64,000 nucleotides of DNA from Perkinsus chesapeaki (taxonomy: Eukaryota > Perkinsozoa > Perkinsida > Perkinsidae). The notes beneath the pieces were generated by a model. The model saw nothing but the letters and a program-made list of their open reading frames with translations, did not search any database and was not told the origin of the DNA. The stretch spans positions 62,001 through 126,000 of the forward strand of contig JAAPAO010000006.1 of NCBI GenBank assembly GCA_013115145.1. Reading direction: 5' to 3'. The position numbers were made by a program, and so were the translations under genes. This document shows, piece by piece, positions 35,646-47,014 of this stretch (position 1 is the stretch's first letter; every line of letters starts with the position of its first letter).

Positions 35646-36829
35646 GCGATCCTTGAACCACGAGTTTCGAAGTCAATGCATGCAAGTTAACCGATATAAC
35701 ATGTTGAGTTTGTAAAGTTGCCCGATACAACTCAAATTGTTTATTTGCGAATTGTCATCGATTAGCTGGGCGCGCGCGATTATCGTGACATGGCTCAATT
35801 TGGTGAACAGATCGTGGCGATCGTAATGTGAAAAACTTTAGAATCAAAAGTGTCGAGCGGCTTTGTCTTGGGTTTCTGACAACTGGGATTTTATTATCAT
35901 TCATGAGACTCTCATGGTGAGAGTGGTCTGAGTGCATGGATTTTGGCAATGTCATTCTATGTCCTGTATCTTGTTCACTATCGTCTATGATTTTGTTTAC
36001 TGTTTGCTCTTCTGCCAAATACATTATGGCAAATACGAACTCTTCGACTTAAATTGCATCTACATCCCGTGTCCAACAATGTATGTTATCACTGGTAGAA
36101 TATTCCAACAATATTAACATCCAATTTCCAAGTTCAAAGCCTCCACATTTGTATCATGCATTGCGATTGACATCCTGCTACGTGATTCATCTTCACCCTT
36201 TCAGTTGAGACAGTCGGTTTCTGATAATATTTTCTCCTATAAGGAGAGGCTTCTTCAAATAAGAGCTTCAATAACGGGATAATGTCCGTCTGCGCAACAT
36301 GCGGCCTTTATTTTATGGATATATTGTATGATGGCGTGGAAGTTCACGAGCCGGGGACAGGGATACTGTAATAATTTTGGTCCAACCAGTGCCGGGAATC
36401 CGTTTGTTTGATGTTTCGTGGGAGAGTAAAGTAGTTTATCGTATCTTGCTCTAAGATTCTCGTCTTACTCGTTGATTCGGAGTTCACTTACAGAACGAAC
36501 AATTTTAATACTGATCACAAGATGCAGCCATAACGGATAATTTCAGCCCCATAGGATATCTTGCATCCAGGAACAGTGGTTGTTTCTCCGCAGGTTCCAC
36601 TGTAATAACTGTTATTACTCCTGGCAGGAATCAGAGCAACGGCGATTGTCGGCCAGAAGCCAAGTTGACCCCAACAAGCGGTAGTACTTCCCGGTGGGTA
36701 TCATTCTCCCGGTCGGCGATTTATACCAGTAGCAACCCCTCCTGTGTTTATAAATTAAGCCGCATGCGGTGTAATTGGACTGTTCACAAGAGATAGCACG
36801 ACAGATCGCTATTACAAGAGACCGCTGTC
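35646..36829. other. Stretch without a recognised gene
   Basis: About 1.2 kb downstream of RPA1, AT-rich, with short frames only. A small inverted repeat (CTCCTATAAGGAG, near 36235) is visible. It probably holds the promoter of the next plus-strand gene. Upstream exons of that gene cannot be excluded. Confidence 0.4.
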
Positions 36830-39800
36830 ATGACTCTCCTCTTCAGTTCTGTATGGTACTATGAACCACTGATTAGAGATGTTCCTATCCGTAATATGGA
36901 TAGAAAAGGTCACTATGACGAGGTCAAGAATTTTAACTCACTGTGTTTCAGGGTAATCAAAGTTAATCACGATTGTCGTCACTTCCTCATTTCAGACTAT
37001 TTTGCCTTGTACTGATATCCAGCTCTATCACACTGCTCCATCGGTTGGCCCGGATGGGAAGCTGGTAGAACCGAAACCACCTGAATCAACTAGTTTGCTC
37101 AGGGTACGATAGGGTGACAGGGGATAGGCATTTTTTGTAAAACGAAATCCATAAACTATGCATTTTGACGTTCGGAATCTGGAAACTATTCCGACCGCTC
37201 GGTTATCGCTGATCTGACGTAGTGTCTCTAGGAATTCGTAACTTCTGGAGGCCTCTGTTCCGGTGACAAAGCTCCACTAGTGGACCTAAAGCCTAAATTC
37301 CCCGCCGAAGCCTGTAAAGAAGGTAATGCGATGTGGGACAGAAGTGAGAAGAACGATGGTTTTCGTCATTAGGGCCTTGGGGAGACGGGTATGATCCGGA
37401 AACAGGGGACGATATACTCAGTTTCGAGGTAGTACATGCCCGATAGGGGGTGGCAGTAGTGATGCAGTAAATTAGTATATTTACAACATTCCCAAAAAAA
37501 TGACCGTACTCGGTCATACCTTATCACGGTGTTGAATTGGACAAGTGATCTTTTTCAGTTTCTGGGCTCCGTTGAGATGCTCACACGTGGGAAGCGAAAG
37601 GAGGATTGGTCTTTCCGTTTCGGATACTCAGATGGAGTGTAATAATAATTTGGGGTAGGCGCGCACGGTATAAATCAGTAAGCCCATCGGAATCTACTGG
37701 TAGAGATATTCGCCTAGCAGGGATATAACTCAGGAATTATCTTTACGGAGTCACAGTGGAAGGGGATTACTGTTCTATATTATTATAAATATCGAGAAAT
37801 CTGTACCTTGATATGGTTGCGATTTTGCAACTTCCCTCTTCAAGCGAACTTCACGAAATCAAAACATACCGTCATGGGACTTTGACAATGTCTTGGCTTT
37901 GGTATGGATGCTTCCCAGGTGCATAGACTGGAATTCATTAGAGTTTGAAGTACCTGAGGATTTACTTGTCACCGAGGCTCAAGATGAGGAGCTGGGCATT
38001 TGGGCGCCTCCAGAGGTGAGAATAGATTACTCTACACGAAGATATGTGGGAGCAGGTTCTCTGTCCACCATGGATGAAGGGGAGATTCACTTATTATACA
38101 TCAGAATTGATGTCATGTGATAGTGGACAAGCCAGCCCAAATGGTCAGGGTTCTACAAGAAGTACAGGAGCCGACTCTAACGGTCAACAAACACCCTCGG
38201 TTGATGGACGGAAAAACAAAACTTTCACGAGGAGGAAGAGATGTAGTTTTGAGCGCACCTACTTGTCAGACCAATGACTCGCTTTTTGCAGTACCTTCTT
38301 CGTATCGGCCTATGCCGGGTTCACTGCTCTTGCCTAAGGGAATTGTCACGCCAAGCAGGAGGAGTAGCCTCTCGACCGTGGCAGCGAGTCCGGTAACACC
38401 CGGTAGTGTGACATCTGCTACAGTAACAAGCCGCAAACGTGGTTCCCTTGTCATCTTTCTGTTTAGCCGCCGTTCTTCGCTCAAGCCAAGGCCGCTGTGT
38501 CGAATAAGGCAACGGTTGGAGAGGGAGCAGCTACTCCTGGGAGGAATGTCAAGCCCACGACCTCTTCAACTCCAAGTAGAACTGAAGCAAGTATGGCGGC
38601 GTTGAAGGAGAAGTTGGCAGGCTTTCAGGTGATATGGGTTCAGGATTTGGAGAGATTAAACCAAGTCGGTTGTGCGTGTTTGAACATCGCGCACTCACGA
38701 AGATTATCCCCGTTTTACCTATACGCGTGAAACGCCTCTAACAGCGCGCCACTCGATAGTGTCACATGTCATTCGTGTATGTCTTCTGATGTCTCACATT
38801 TGTTTAGGCGAAGGCAAAGGCGGCGGCGGCCGCTGCAGCATCCATCTCGCAGCCCCCTCTTGGCACCACACGGCAATCCGGCAACGACAACTCAAATAGC
38901 GGTGGGCTGCGGCCTTTGAATATCAGTCCGTGGGCACCACCTCACCCACCACCGAAGACATCGAATGGGCCTAGCGGCCCATTCCGGCCAAACACTGACG
39001 AGTGGCAACAAAAAGCACGGCCCTTACCCAAAACTCCGCCTCGTGAGAATGGTAATTCGAAGCGTCCAGTAAGCCCGGAACGACACCACCATGTCGGCCG
39101 GACGGACTCTGACAAAAGGAGGAAGACGGATTTGCGAGCTAAAGATTCTCCGAGGTCGAGAGGGTCATCGCCGAGGTCAGATATCAGCGAGCCTGTTGAG
39201 CGAGAGTCTCGTGAGGTTATGATGTCGGTGGATTTGGATATGTCTCCTCGAGCTCGATTACTGGTCCGGAATCGGAGCGGTGGAGCTACAATTAGTCGAA
39301 GACGAACGGAAGTGGAGGCTGCTGGTACGATGGCTCGAGCTGCTGCTGAGGCTGCTTACAGCTCGAGAAATGCAGCACCGATGCCGTCGGCCCCTTTTGC
39401 GAGGTCTGGAAGGAATTTGGGCAAGGGGCTTCGAGGAAGGGAAAGGTAGTAGTGGGTATGGATGCCCCGACAGTCTCTGGGATACATTCGATTAGCGGTG
39501 CACATGCACGTAGAGCTAGGGCTACTTCACTTTTACGCAACTCCCACTATAGTTTCGGAACCGTGCTTAATGTTATTATCGAATTCCTTTTTTCGATGCA
39601 ATTGGGACAAGCTTGTCGATCGGATGAATTTGGCCATTTTCAGGTCAAGATCTCCACCACACTTCCGGTTACACCCTGCCCAACGTATGAGAGCAGGCGG
39701 TCCTCGAAATGCTTTTGACACGGGTGGCCCACGGAACGCTCTGGATGCTGCCCCTCCTATACGGGAGCCGAATCACCACCAGCATCATCATCAACATCAC

Positions 39801-40112
39801 CATCATGATGAGGATAAGGAGGTTCCCAGGCCGATACTCATCGAAAAGATGTCACCGGAAAGCACTAGTAGCCACGGCTCCGTACCGCCGCGGACATTCC
39901 CGCCTCCACCAGCTGGACTAGTGCCAAGAGCCAAGGCCAGTCATAAGGCAAAAGCTCCGAAAAGCTTCCCGCCACCACCGGGATTGGTGCTCCGACAAGA
40001 TAGTAGGAACGGTCCTAGCGGAAGGATCGGAGGAGGGCCGAGGAGCATGTTCGGCGCGGCGATGCAGTCAGTGCTGCGACAGAGTGGTGGCGGGGGCGGC
40101 AGAAGACGATAA
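36830..40112 (+). CDS. Large low-complexity Pro/Ser/Arg/His-rich protein
   Basis: The 5' exons are tentative: QLYHTAPSVGPDGKLVEPKP (about 37020), GGLCSGDKAPLVDLKPKFPA (about 37250), FLGSVEMLTRGKRKEDWSFR (about 37560), WNSLEFEVPEDLLVTEAQDE (about 37930). The 3' part is long and clearly coding by composition: TPSRRSSLSTVAASPVTPGS, PPFFAQAKAAVSNKATVGEG, an Ala run, PLNISPWAPPHPPPKTSNGP, Ser/Arg stretches with KRRK, a His-rich run (HHQHHHQHHHHDEDKE, about 39775), and PPP repeats ending GGGGGRRR before TAA 40110-40112. There is no folded domain I can name. Arg/Ser and Pro content suggest a nuclear or RNA-associated protein; that is inference. Start and 5' splicing are uncertain. Confidence 0.5.
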
Positions 40113-40322
40113 GATTCCTTAGAAATAGTAGTAGTACCATATGTAGCTAGCGTGAAGGTCTTTACTGCCTTATCAAAGAAGGCAGGTCTATAGATATCAT
40201 ACTTTGCTTGAAAACGTCAAAAACCTATAGTTTAGAAATCCTTAAGTAAAATTGAATGATCTTACGCAGCTGTTGAGTTGGAGTTGTTGTTTAAATAAGG
40301 GATCTAGTTTGCCTTCTTGATA

Positions 40323-43300
40323 ATGAATCAAGAAGATGAATGGCAGCAAGTAGCAGCTTTGCCGTATCTGGTAACATCAGTAGGGCCAGTGGCATGCTGG
40401 TCTGTAGATGACTATGTCGCTGTAGCCACAGAAAAAGTGGTTTATGTACTAGACGCTACGGTAGTACTTCTGGGGGGGATAAGGACGTCCTCGTCATTTT
40501 TTTATCTGCGAGGTGGACAATTATTAGCAACCAATCTATATATTTCACGTTATGTGTCGCTTTGGTGGAATTGCCAAGTCTGTTGTAATAGTTTCATTTG
40601 TGAGTAGCTATATATCATTCTATATTGTTTAGGCATTTTTAGAAGGAACCACTCGATCGGCTTTGGCTGCCGGTGGAGTTACTGGACCAGTGAGACTGCT
40701 GAAGGGGCAGATCACACCGTCACGTCAAATTACTGGTGGAGAGTTCCAAGCGAAGAGGCTGAAGCTGGAGGATGGGGTAAGAAAACATGATGCACCAATA
40801 CAGCAATACAAAATACTGTCAGACATGAATTGTACTATACTTTCGTGACCTACGGGTGAACTTATCGTTGACTCCTTCACAGCTCACTTCGCTAGTGGAA
40901 TCCTTTTAGGAGGAGGAGTTCCACGCCGCCAAGCTTCTGTCTAGAAGGAAAAGCGCCGATAAGGAGGTTAAACTGAAGGCTATGGAGCTTCTTGAGGGAG
41001 GCATAAAGGCAGCAACGACGCGCTCAAAAGAGCATCCAACACCGGTGAAGAAAGTTTCGTCGGGCGAGAGTAAGAAAAAGAAAAAGTCTGAAAAGAAAAG
41101 CAAGAGTACGGAGAAGAAAGCGCCAGCGAAAAAGAAAGCGACACCGAAGCGGAAGGTAATGTATGGCGGCTGGCGGAGGATACGAAGGGTTCCGCCAATT
41201 TGGTTTGGATGGTTATGGGTCTCATTTAGTGTTGGGAATACTACAGTATAGGCGTATCTCCATTTTTATAGGCCCTATACGAGTAGAGATATGTGCTTCC
41301 CCTATCTGACAATGCTTTCATCAGGCTAAGAAAAGGCGTAGCATAGTTCGGAGTGATTCCGAGTCTGAAGCTGATGACGATGACTCTGATTTTCAAATGG
41401 AGTCTGAGGCTGAGTCATCATCATCATCATCGTCGGATGATGCTAGTGACCTAGTCCCGGAAGGTTCTGAAGGTAGTGCCTTGGGGTTAACTCTTTCTCC
41501 AGGGGATGATTTGAGAAAGGAAGCAGAAATAACTTTGAGGTGCCCCGTTTTTTATGAGTTGGTCAGTTTGGATGGCGTTAGTGGAACTCCGATGTATTAA
41601 TATCCCTCCAGCAGCAGCGGATATTACAAATTTGTTGGCTGATGGCTGCTATTCTTCCTTTTCAGCTGATGAGCTCGCGAATTCTCGGCCGCACCCTCGA
41701 GCCTCTACTGCCAGTAGCAGTAGCGTCGGCGGCCTTGGCGGTTCAAACCTTCTAGGGCAGTGCGGTGGTCCAGCGGGGGTTCAGGACTTGTGGGTTGGCG
41801 ATGTTCAACGGGTCGCTGGAGCGAATGCGGTAAGTGAAAATACAGTAGAAGAATACAGCAAGTCATTATCTTTTGCCAGTCAACACAGGAGGACATATTA
41901 ACGCTACTACAGCAACATTACTCTGTGATGAGCACATGTCCAAAATCAGTTCATTGGTCTCCCGGTTATGCCTGTGGCCATGGTGAGCCGGAAAGCCTCA
42001 GCCACGATTGTTACCTCATTAAATATCGCAGGTTGCATACTTGCACTTGTGCCTCGCTTCGCCTTTGTTGTGCAGCTTTTCGTGCTCTCGGAGCACTCCA
42101 CCTCAGTGAACGGTAAGTAGTAGGAGACGATGGTTTGGTGGAAAGTAATAGCGATATCATCAGGTCCGGATTGTCCTACTCTGGCCGACCTAAATCCATC
42201 CGAGGCATGGGCGATGCCCCCGACTGAGACACCCCCGTTAATTACAATAGAAGCCGATGGTCAGTGCAACCAGCCTATAGAACTAGGTACTATAAAGATA
42301 TGATCAATATACACAGCACTGAGTTCTCGGACGTGAGCCCCAACATACCGTGCGCGCGTTTCATGCATGTGTTACTTGCAACTGTGTCTTGATGCACTTG
42401 GCTAGCCCCTCCACTCAGGTCCGCGTCCTCCTCCATTAACAGTAGTATACCCAACGTTCGCCCAGTCCCCAATAGCCAGTTCAAGTACAGATGCTGTGGT
42501 CGCGTGGGCACCAAGGAAGATCGGCCCTATTAGTAGGGGAGTCATTCATATGCATCGGTCTAAAGGTTGCGACAGGTTCCGCCTTAATTGTTTGTCATGG
42601 AACTCTTGCTCTATTTTGGGACATCGCTCCGGAAGCCTCTAGGTGAGGGTCGGTGGCGTACAGCGTATCTTCGAGGCCGATGGTCTTAGGTTCCGCCCCT
42701 TCTTCGCATTGTCCCTACCGAGTATGATAACAAGTGTCACCTGCCAATCGCTACATCGCTCGGTCCCCCTGCCTACTGAGATGGTACTGACTAAGGCAGA
42801 GACGCTACGTCTGGATGGGGCACCGAGTCTTCATGATATGGTAAAGCGGCCTATATCAGGAAACTGCTCGTAATAGGGAATTCTATCAGGTGGATGTCGT
42901 CGAATGCCCAACAGTGGAGGTGGAGACAGTCGTTGTGGTTGTTGGAATGCAATCTGGTTCGGTGATGGCAGCATGTGTGTCTTTGGCTGAGCTACCCCAT
43001 GGAATAGTGGTAGGTCGTTGGCTTCGTAAACTCCTTCATTGCTTTGATAATGTTCATTTTCAGCCTCTAAATACTCCTAAATTTATCGAAATTTGCCGCC
43101 TTCCGTCATTCATTGAAAATGTCGGCTGCGAAGTGCTACCCGACGCCGCGGCCATAACTGAACCTAAACTGTTGGTGCACATCTGTGCAGCGTCAACCGC
43201 GGTTTACGAGGCGAAGGTGGTTGTGTGGTCAGAGGATAGTGAGTATCTTCAAGGGTAAGGCTATTTTTGTTGCGACGTTTGCCAGCTGCAGTTTGCCGGT

Positions 43301-44867
43301 TGTCGAAACGTGATTTCTATTTCTCCGTTAGACCACCCGAATGCCTATCAATACCGCCAGTAAACACCGCCATTGACGACGATGAATGCTCACCCATCAC
43401 AGGCGTCACTCCACTAATAGGGCAAGGCTACTTTATCATGTCCAAGTCGGCCGGGACTCGCATTGCGGTAATCTTGCCTCGTACAGTCTAGGCACCTGAA
43501 ATTCATATTAAACTCAGGTATCAGCATTGCCAGATCGACTTAGAGAAATAAGTTTGGAAGGCTTCGATCCTTCATCTAAGCTCCAGGGAGAAACAATATC
43601 ACCGAATGGGACTGAGATAGTAAGTCCTGTAGGATTTATCGATTAATGTGGGATAATTCATGTAAGATTGCCATTTGCTGTGGGGGAACTGTGAACAAGC
43701 AACAGTCTCGAGTGATGCTGAATCGATCGAGGAAAGTTATGATAGAGATAGAGGCGGCTGTTACTGGTACTCCCACTGGCCAAATGAATGGTATCGATGA
43801 TCAAGCCAACCAACTACTGAGTAGGTGCTATTACGCATTATCGTCGATGAAATAGACCCATCGGATAAGACTCCTCTACTGTTAGGACAAATACTATTAC
43901 CCAACTCTGGGAACGGCACTAACTTATATGATTGCTACTTGTCACTTCTGTCGGGAAGGGTTCCACCGAGTGTGGATCCAGCCAGGCCGGAGGTAACTTC
44001 GATGGCTTGAAGTTGCGCAGGAAATCCCTATGATTTAGGTCCTGCCACCCATTGCCACTCTAGAGTCTATAAACCAAGCTCTTGAATTCTCCCTTGAAAG
44101 GGTAGGTGTACTTCCCCCGGGATACTCTACTGCCCCGCTACTGGTGTACAACGATAGTACGCAACCAATTCCAGCATCATCGTCATCCATGGAGGTTGAT
44201 GGTATGCCTTCAAATACACGCCTTGAGGGTATGTGTCAACTTATCTCGACCACCCAAAGGCTCATTGTCAGGTATTGATGATATGCTTTCCAAGGCTCGA
44301 GCTGTAATGGCTCTGCATTGCGTGTAGGTTTCACTTTGCTCGCTCTTTGTCACTCTGTCGTCTAGATACTGGGCAATGATGCGCCGGCTACATACGCCTA
44401 GGGCAACGTTTATGGCGGTCGTATCTCGTCCGTTTCCGGAGTCTACAATGCAAAACGAGCGACGAGCCATACTCAACTTGCTGTGGACAGGAGGCCAGGA
44501 TGATTTACTAGCCCAGCAGCTCCTCCCTATGGATATAAAGGAGCCCAGCTTTCCGTCACCGGACTGCCCTCTCTGTGACGCCACAACACCTTCTAAGATG
44601 ATCATCGATGACAACGCTCGGATCTACATTTGCGAGACAAATCCGACCCATAAAGCTCTAATGTGCCAGAAAACAAGAAAGCCTCTGTGAGTGGCCTCAT
44701 ATGCATGGAACTGCATTTTCCTGACTTGATATGGATTTTATTTCCCTTTCAGAGTGTACGGTGCCCTTCTACGATGCTCCTTCTGCTCCGCCGTCTTCGA
44801 TGCATTCGAGGTACTCACATCAAACCGCTGCTGCTTATGCGGCTGCCGTACCGGTATGGAGATATGA
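40323..44867 (+). CDS. TFIIIC 90-kDa-like subunit (GTF3C4 family): WD40-like N-terminus and zf-TFIIIC zinc finger
   Basis: The ATG at 40323 starts MNQEDEWQQVAALPYLVTSV followed by a WSVDDYVAVATEKVVYVLD unit, the WD40-like opening of TFIIIC90. A long insert is Lys-rich (KKKKKSEKKSKSTEKK, about 41070) and then acidic/Ser-rich (SESEADDDDSDF, ESSSSSSSDD). More beta-propeller-like exons follow (about 41900-43260, for example VVVVGMQSGSVMAACVSLAE). The C-terminal exons hold a zinc-binding pattern: CPLCDATTPSK, YICETNPTHKALMC, then CSFCSAVFDAF and CCLCGC, ending GMEI before TGA 44865-44867. This paired zinc finger at the very C-terminus matches zf-TFIIIC. TFIIIC recruits TFIIIB to tRNA genes. The middle exons are not fully resolved. 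Confidence 0.58.
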
Positions 44868-45047
44868 ATAGATGATGGTGGATGATGCATCCCGACTAAT
44901 ACTATCTATTACTATTAAGACTTACACAAATCATTGCCAACGTACGTTACGCAAAGGAACGTTTTTCAGTTTTTAGCGTATTCGAGGAATGTGTTGTATT
45001 CGTTAATTTGTGGCTCACCGCAGCGGCACCTAATTCTCGATTAAGGG

Positions 45048-46107
45048 ATGACAGCTCCGACACAGTCGCAGGACGAGAGTAACGACAAGACGCCAGTGTT
45101 ACGGAAAACAGCTACATTCACCAAAGACGTTGTCGATAAAAACAAAGACACATCGTACCTCCGCAACCGTGATTGTGAGGTAATCTGTTGGTATACTCTT
45201 GAATAACGATGCACCTCAGGGAGAGCTTGTTGTAGTTGGACAGATCTCTCACGGTTTTGGCTTCGAGCCTCATAAACCATCCATAGGTCTGCGTGTGGAA
45301 CTCTCGGTTGTATTTCCGGGTGTTGAAGGGGATCGTAGCGCTGGTAATTCGCTGTTTGTAAGCTCATGAACATACCTGATATGTGTCGGTAGATGGCAGT
45401 GAGAAGTGGGTGTCACAATGTCGGAAACTAGGCTGGATGCCAATAAGTGCCCAAACGATAAGGCCCGAGCAAACTCAGACGTGCTACACTGATGTTAGTT
45501 GGGAAAACCCTAGTCTGAGAACAAAATAACTCATTCCGTAGGGCAGTCGTTTACTAGGAACGTCAGTGTATCCGTGGAATCACCCGCTTGACATGTATCT
45601 GGCTTTCAATTCCGTTGGTTCCTGGCCGATGCTAAAGTTAGTAGTATATGCGGTCGATGATACAGGGGACCCCGAGAGAAAGACGCAAGCTCGGATATCA
45701 ATACGTGAGTCTGCCAACTCGGCTTTGATGAGATGATGTTCGTAGTCTCCTACGGGCTGCTACCTCTCCCCACAAAGCCCGGGAACCACCGGTTACACTG
45801 TCGAACTATGAGGACGATCGGTTGTGGTAGATTCGGGAGATTTAAAGATGCGCTGCGTAGGTTCAGAATACCTATTAGAACGTATAAACTATACCGATCA
45901 GGTTGTTATCTGGGTCTGCCGGTCACTACAGCTGTACCGACCAACTTTCTAGACAACGACCGTTCATCATTCGTATCAGTTCCAAGTGGCACTATCGTGA
46001 GTGCTGCCTTCTTCATGCTTTGGCCTCCGTTTCTAAATCAGGTTATCGACTGCGAGATAATAGTAAGGCGAGCTTCCAAGCTCGGACTGCTTTTAGGGGG
46101 AAGTTGA
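45048..46107 (+). CDS. B9-domain protein of the ciliary transition zone (B9D1/B9D2 type)
   Basis: The ATG at 45048 starts MTAPTQSQDESNDKTPVLRK. A 40-nt intron leads to GELVVVGQISHGFGFEPH and LRVELSVVFPGVEGDRS. The next exons give WNHPLDMYLAFNSVGSWPML with KLVVYAVDDTGD, then across an intron YGLLPLPTKPGNHRLHCRTM. The order GxI..., W.HP.D.....GWP.L...V...D..G, YG...LP..PG.H is the B9 (C2-like) domain. B9 proteins form the MKS module that gates entry into the cilium. B9D1 and B9D2 cannot be separated with confidence. The C-terminus after residue about 180 (FKDALRR, then FVSVPSGTIVSAAF) has ambiguous splicing. Confidence 0.66.
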
Positions 46108-47014
46108 TCACAAAGAGTTGATCATGTCATCATTGTGGTACGTGTGTCTCCATGTGTAGAAGCATTGTGTTGAAGAGTTTCTTCAAGCTCCCGAAATCGC
46201 ATATTGCTGTCGGTAATGACCTATCCACATACGCGAGACTATACGACCAGACTTCGATTGCGATGGAAAAGATGGTTACCTAGAAATTGTGCATAAGTTA
46301 TATGTATTACAATGTCGCATATATCGGTAACCTGACATTGAGCTAGCAATAGCAACTACGTCTATATGGATTTTTCGACCACATAGTTCAGCATTCAGTC
46401 CAAGAATTCCATGGGGGCCGGCAACTCGTATCAAGGGCGCGCTGTAAACCGCTGTACTGCCGAAATACAAGTCCACGGTAAACATTGCCTGCACTTCACG
46501 AGAGCTCGCAGTTACTCGGCTGAGTCATCTTTAAACGAGACTATCGATATACGTAACCTGCAAGGATTGACCAACACGAAACTAGCCTCATATATCCGAA
46601 CAAATTTCGAGGAACTCACAACTGTCGAATCCTGTCAAACCTGTGGGCGTTATAAACGTTCCGCAAGAGTAGCGAATAAAATAACGATGCAAGTTGGGTG
46701 AGGCCACAAAATCGCTCCCAGACCCATGGTCGTCAATGCGGGAACCTTACACTCGCTCCCCCCTCGCATATCGCCGAGTATTGCCGGTTTCACTGCTAGA
46801 CGATAACACTAAGCTGTCGTAGCCAGGGAGAACTCTTCGCCGTCCGCCATTCATACCGGTAGGGTGCTAAAGTGATCGTAGCTTCGAAGGTATACTTTTG
46901 GTCGCGCGTTTTAGAAAACGGGAAACATGAAATGCTTCGCTCCGCCTCGATTTCTGTTTCGCTGCATTTAGTTCTCTTGACCATACTTTTTGGGGGAGCT
47001 ATTTCTTATTTAAG
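46108..47014. promoter_or_regulatory. Upstream region of CCT5
   Basis: About 0.9 kb of non-coding DNA before the CCT5 start codon. Frames of 60-100 codons occur on both strands (for example 46411-46701) but none has domain-like composition or splice support. I see no repeat. It likely contains the CCT5 promoter. Confidence 0.4.

Noticed and set aside
46411-46701. 96-codon plus-strand frame upstream of CCT5
   Set aside because: No splice support, no domain-like composition and no similarity I can name. It sits in a likely promoter region.
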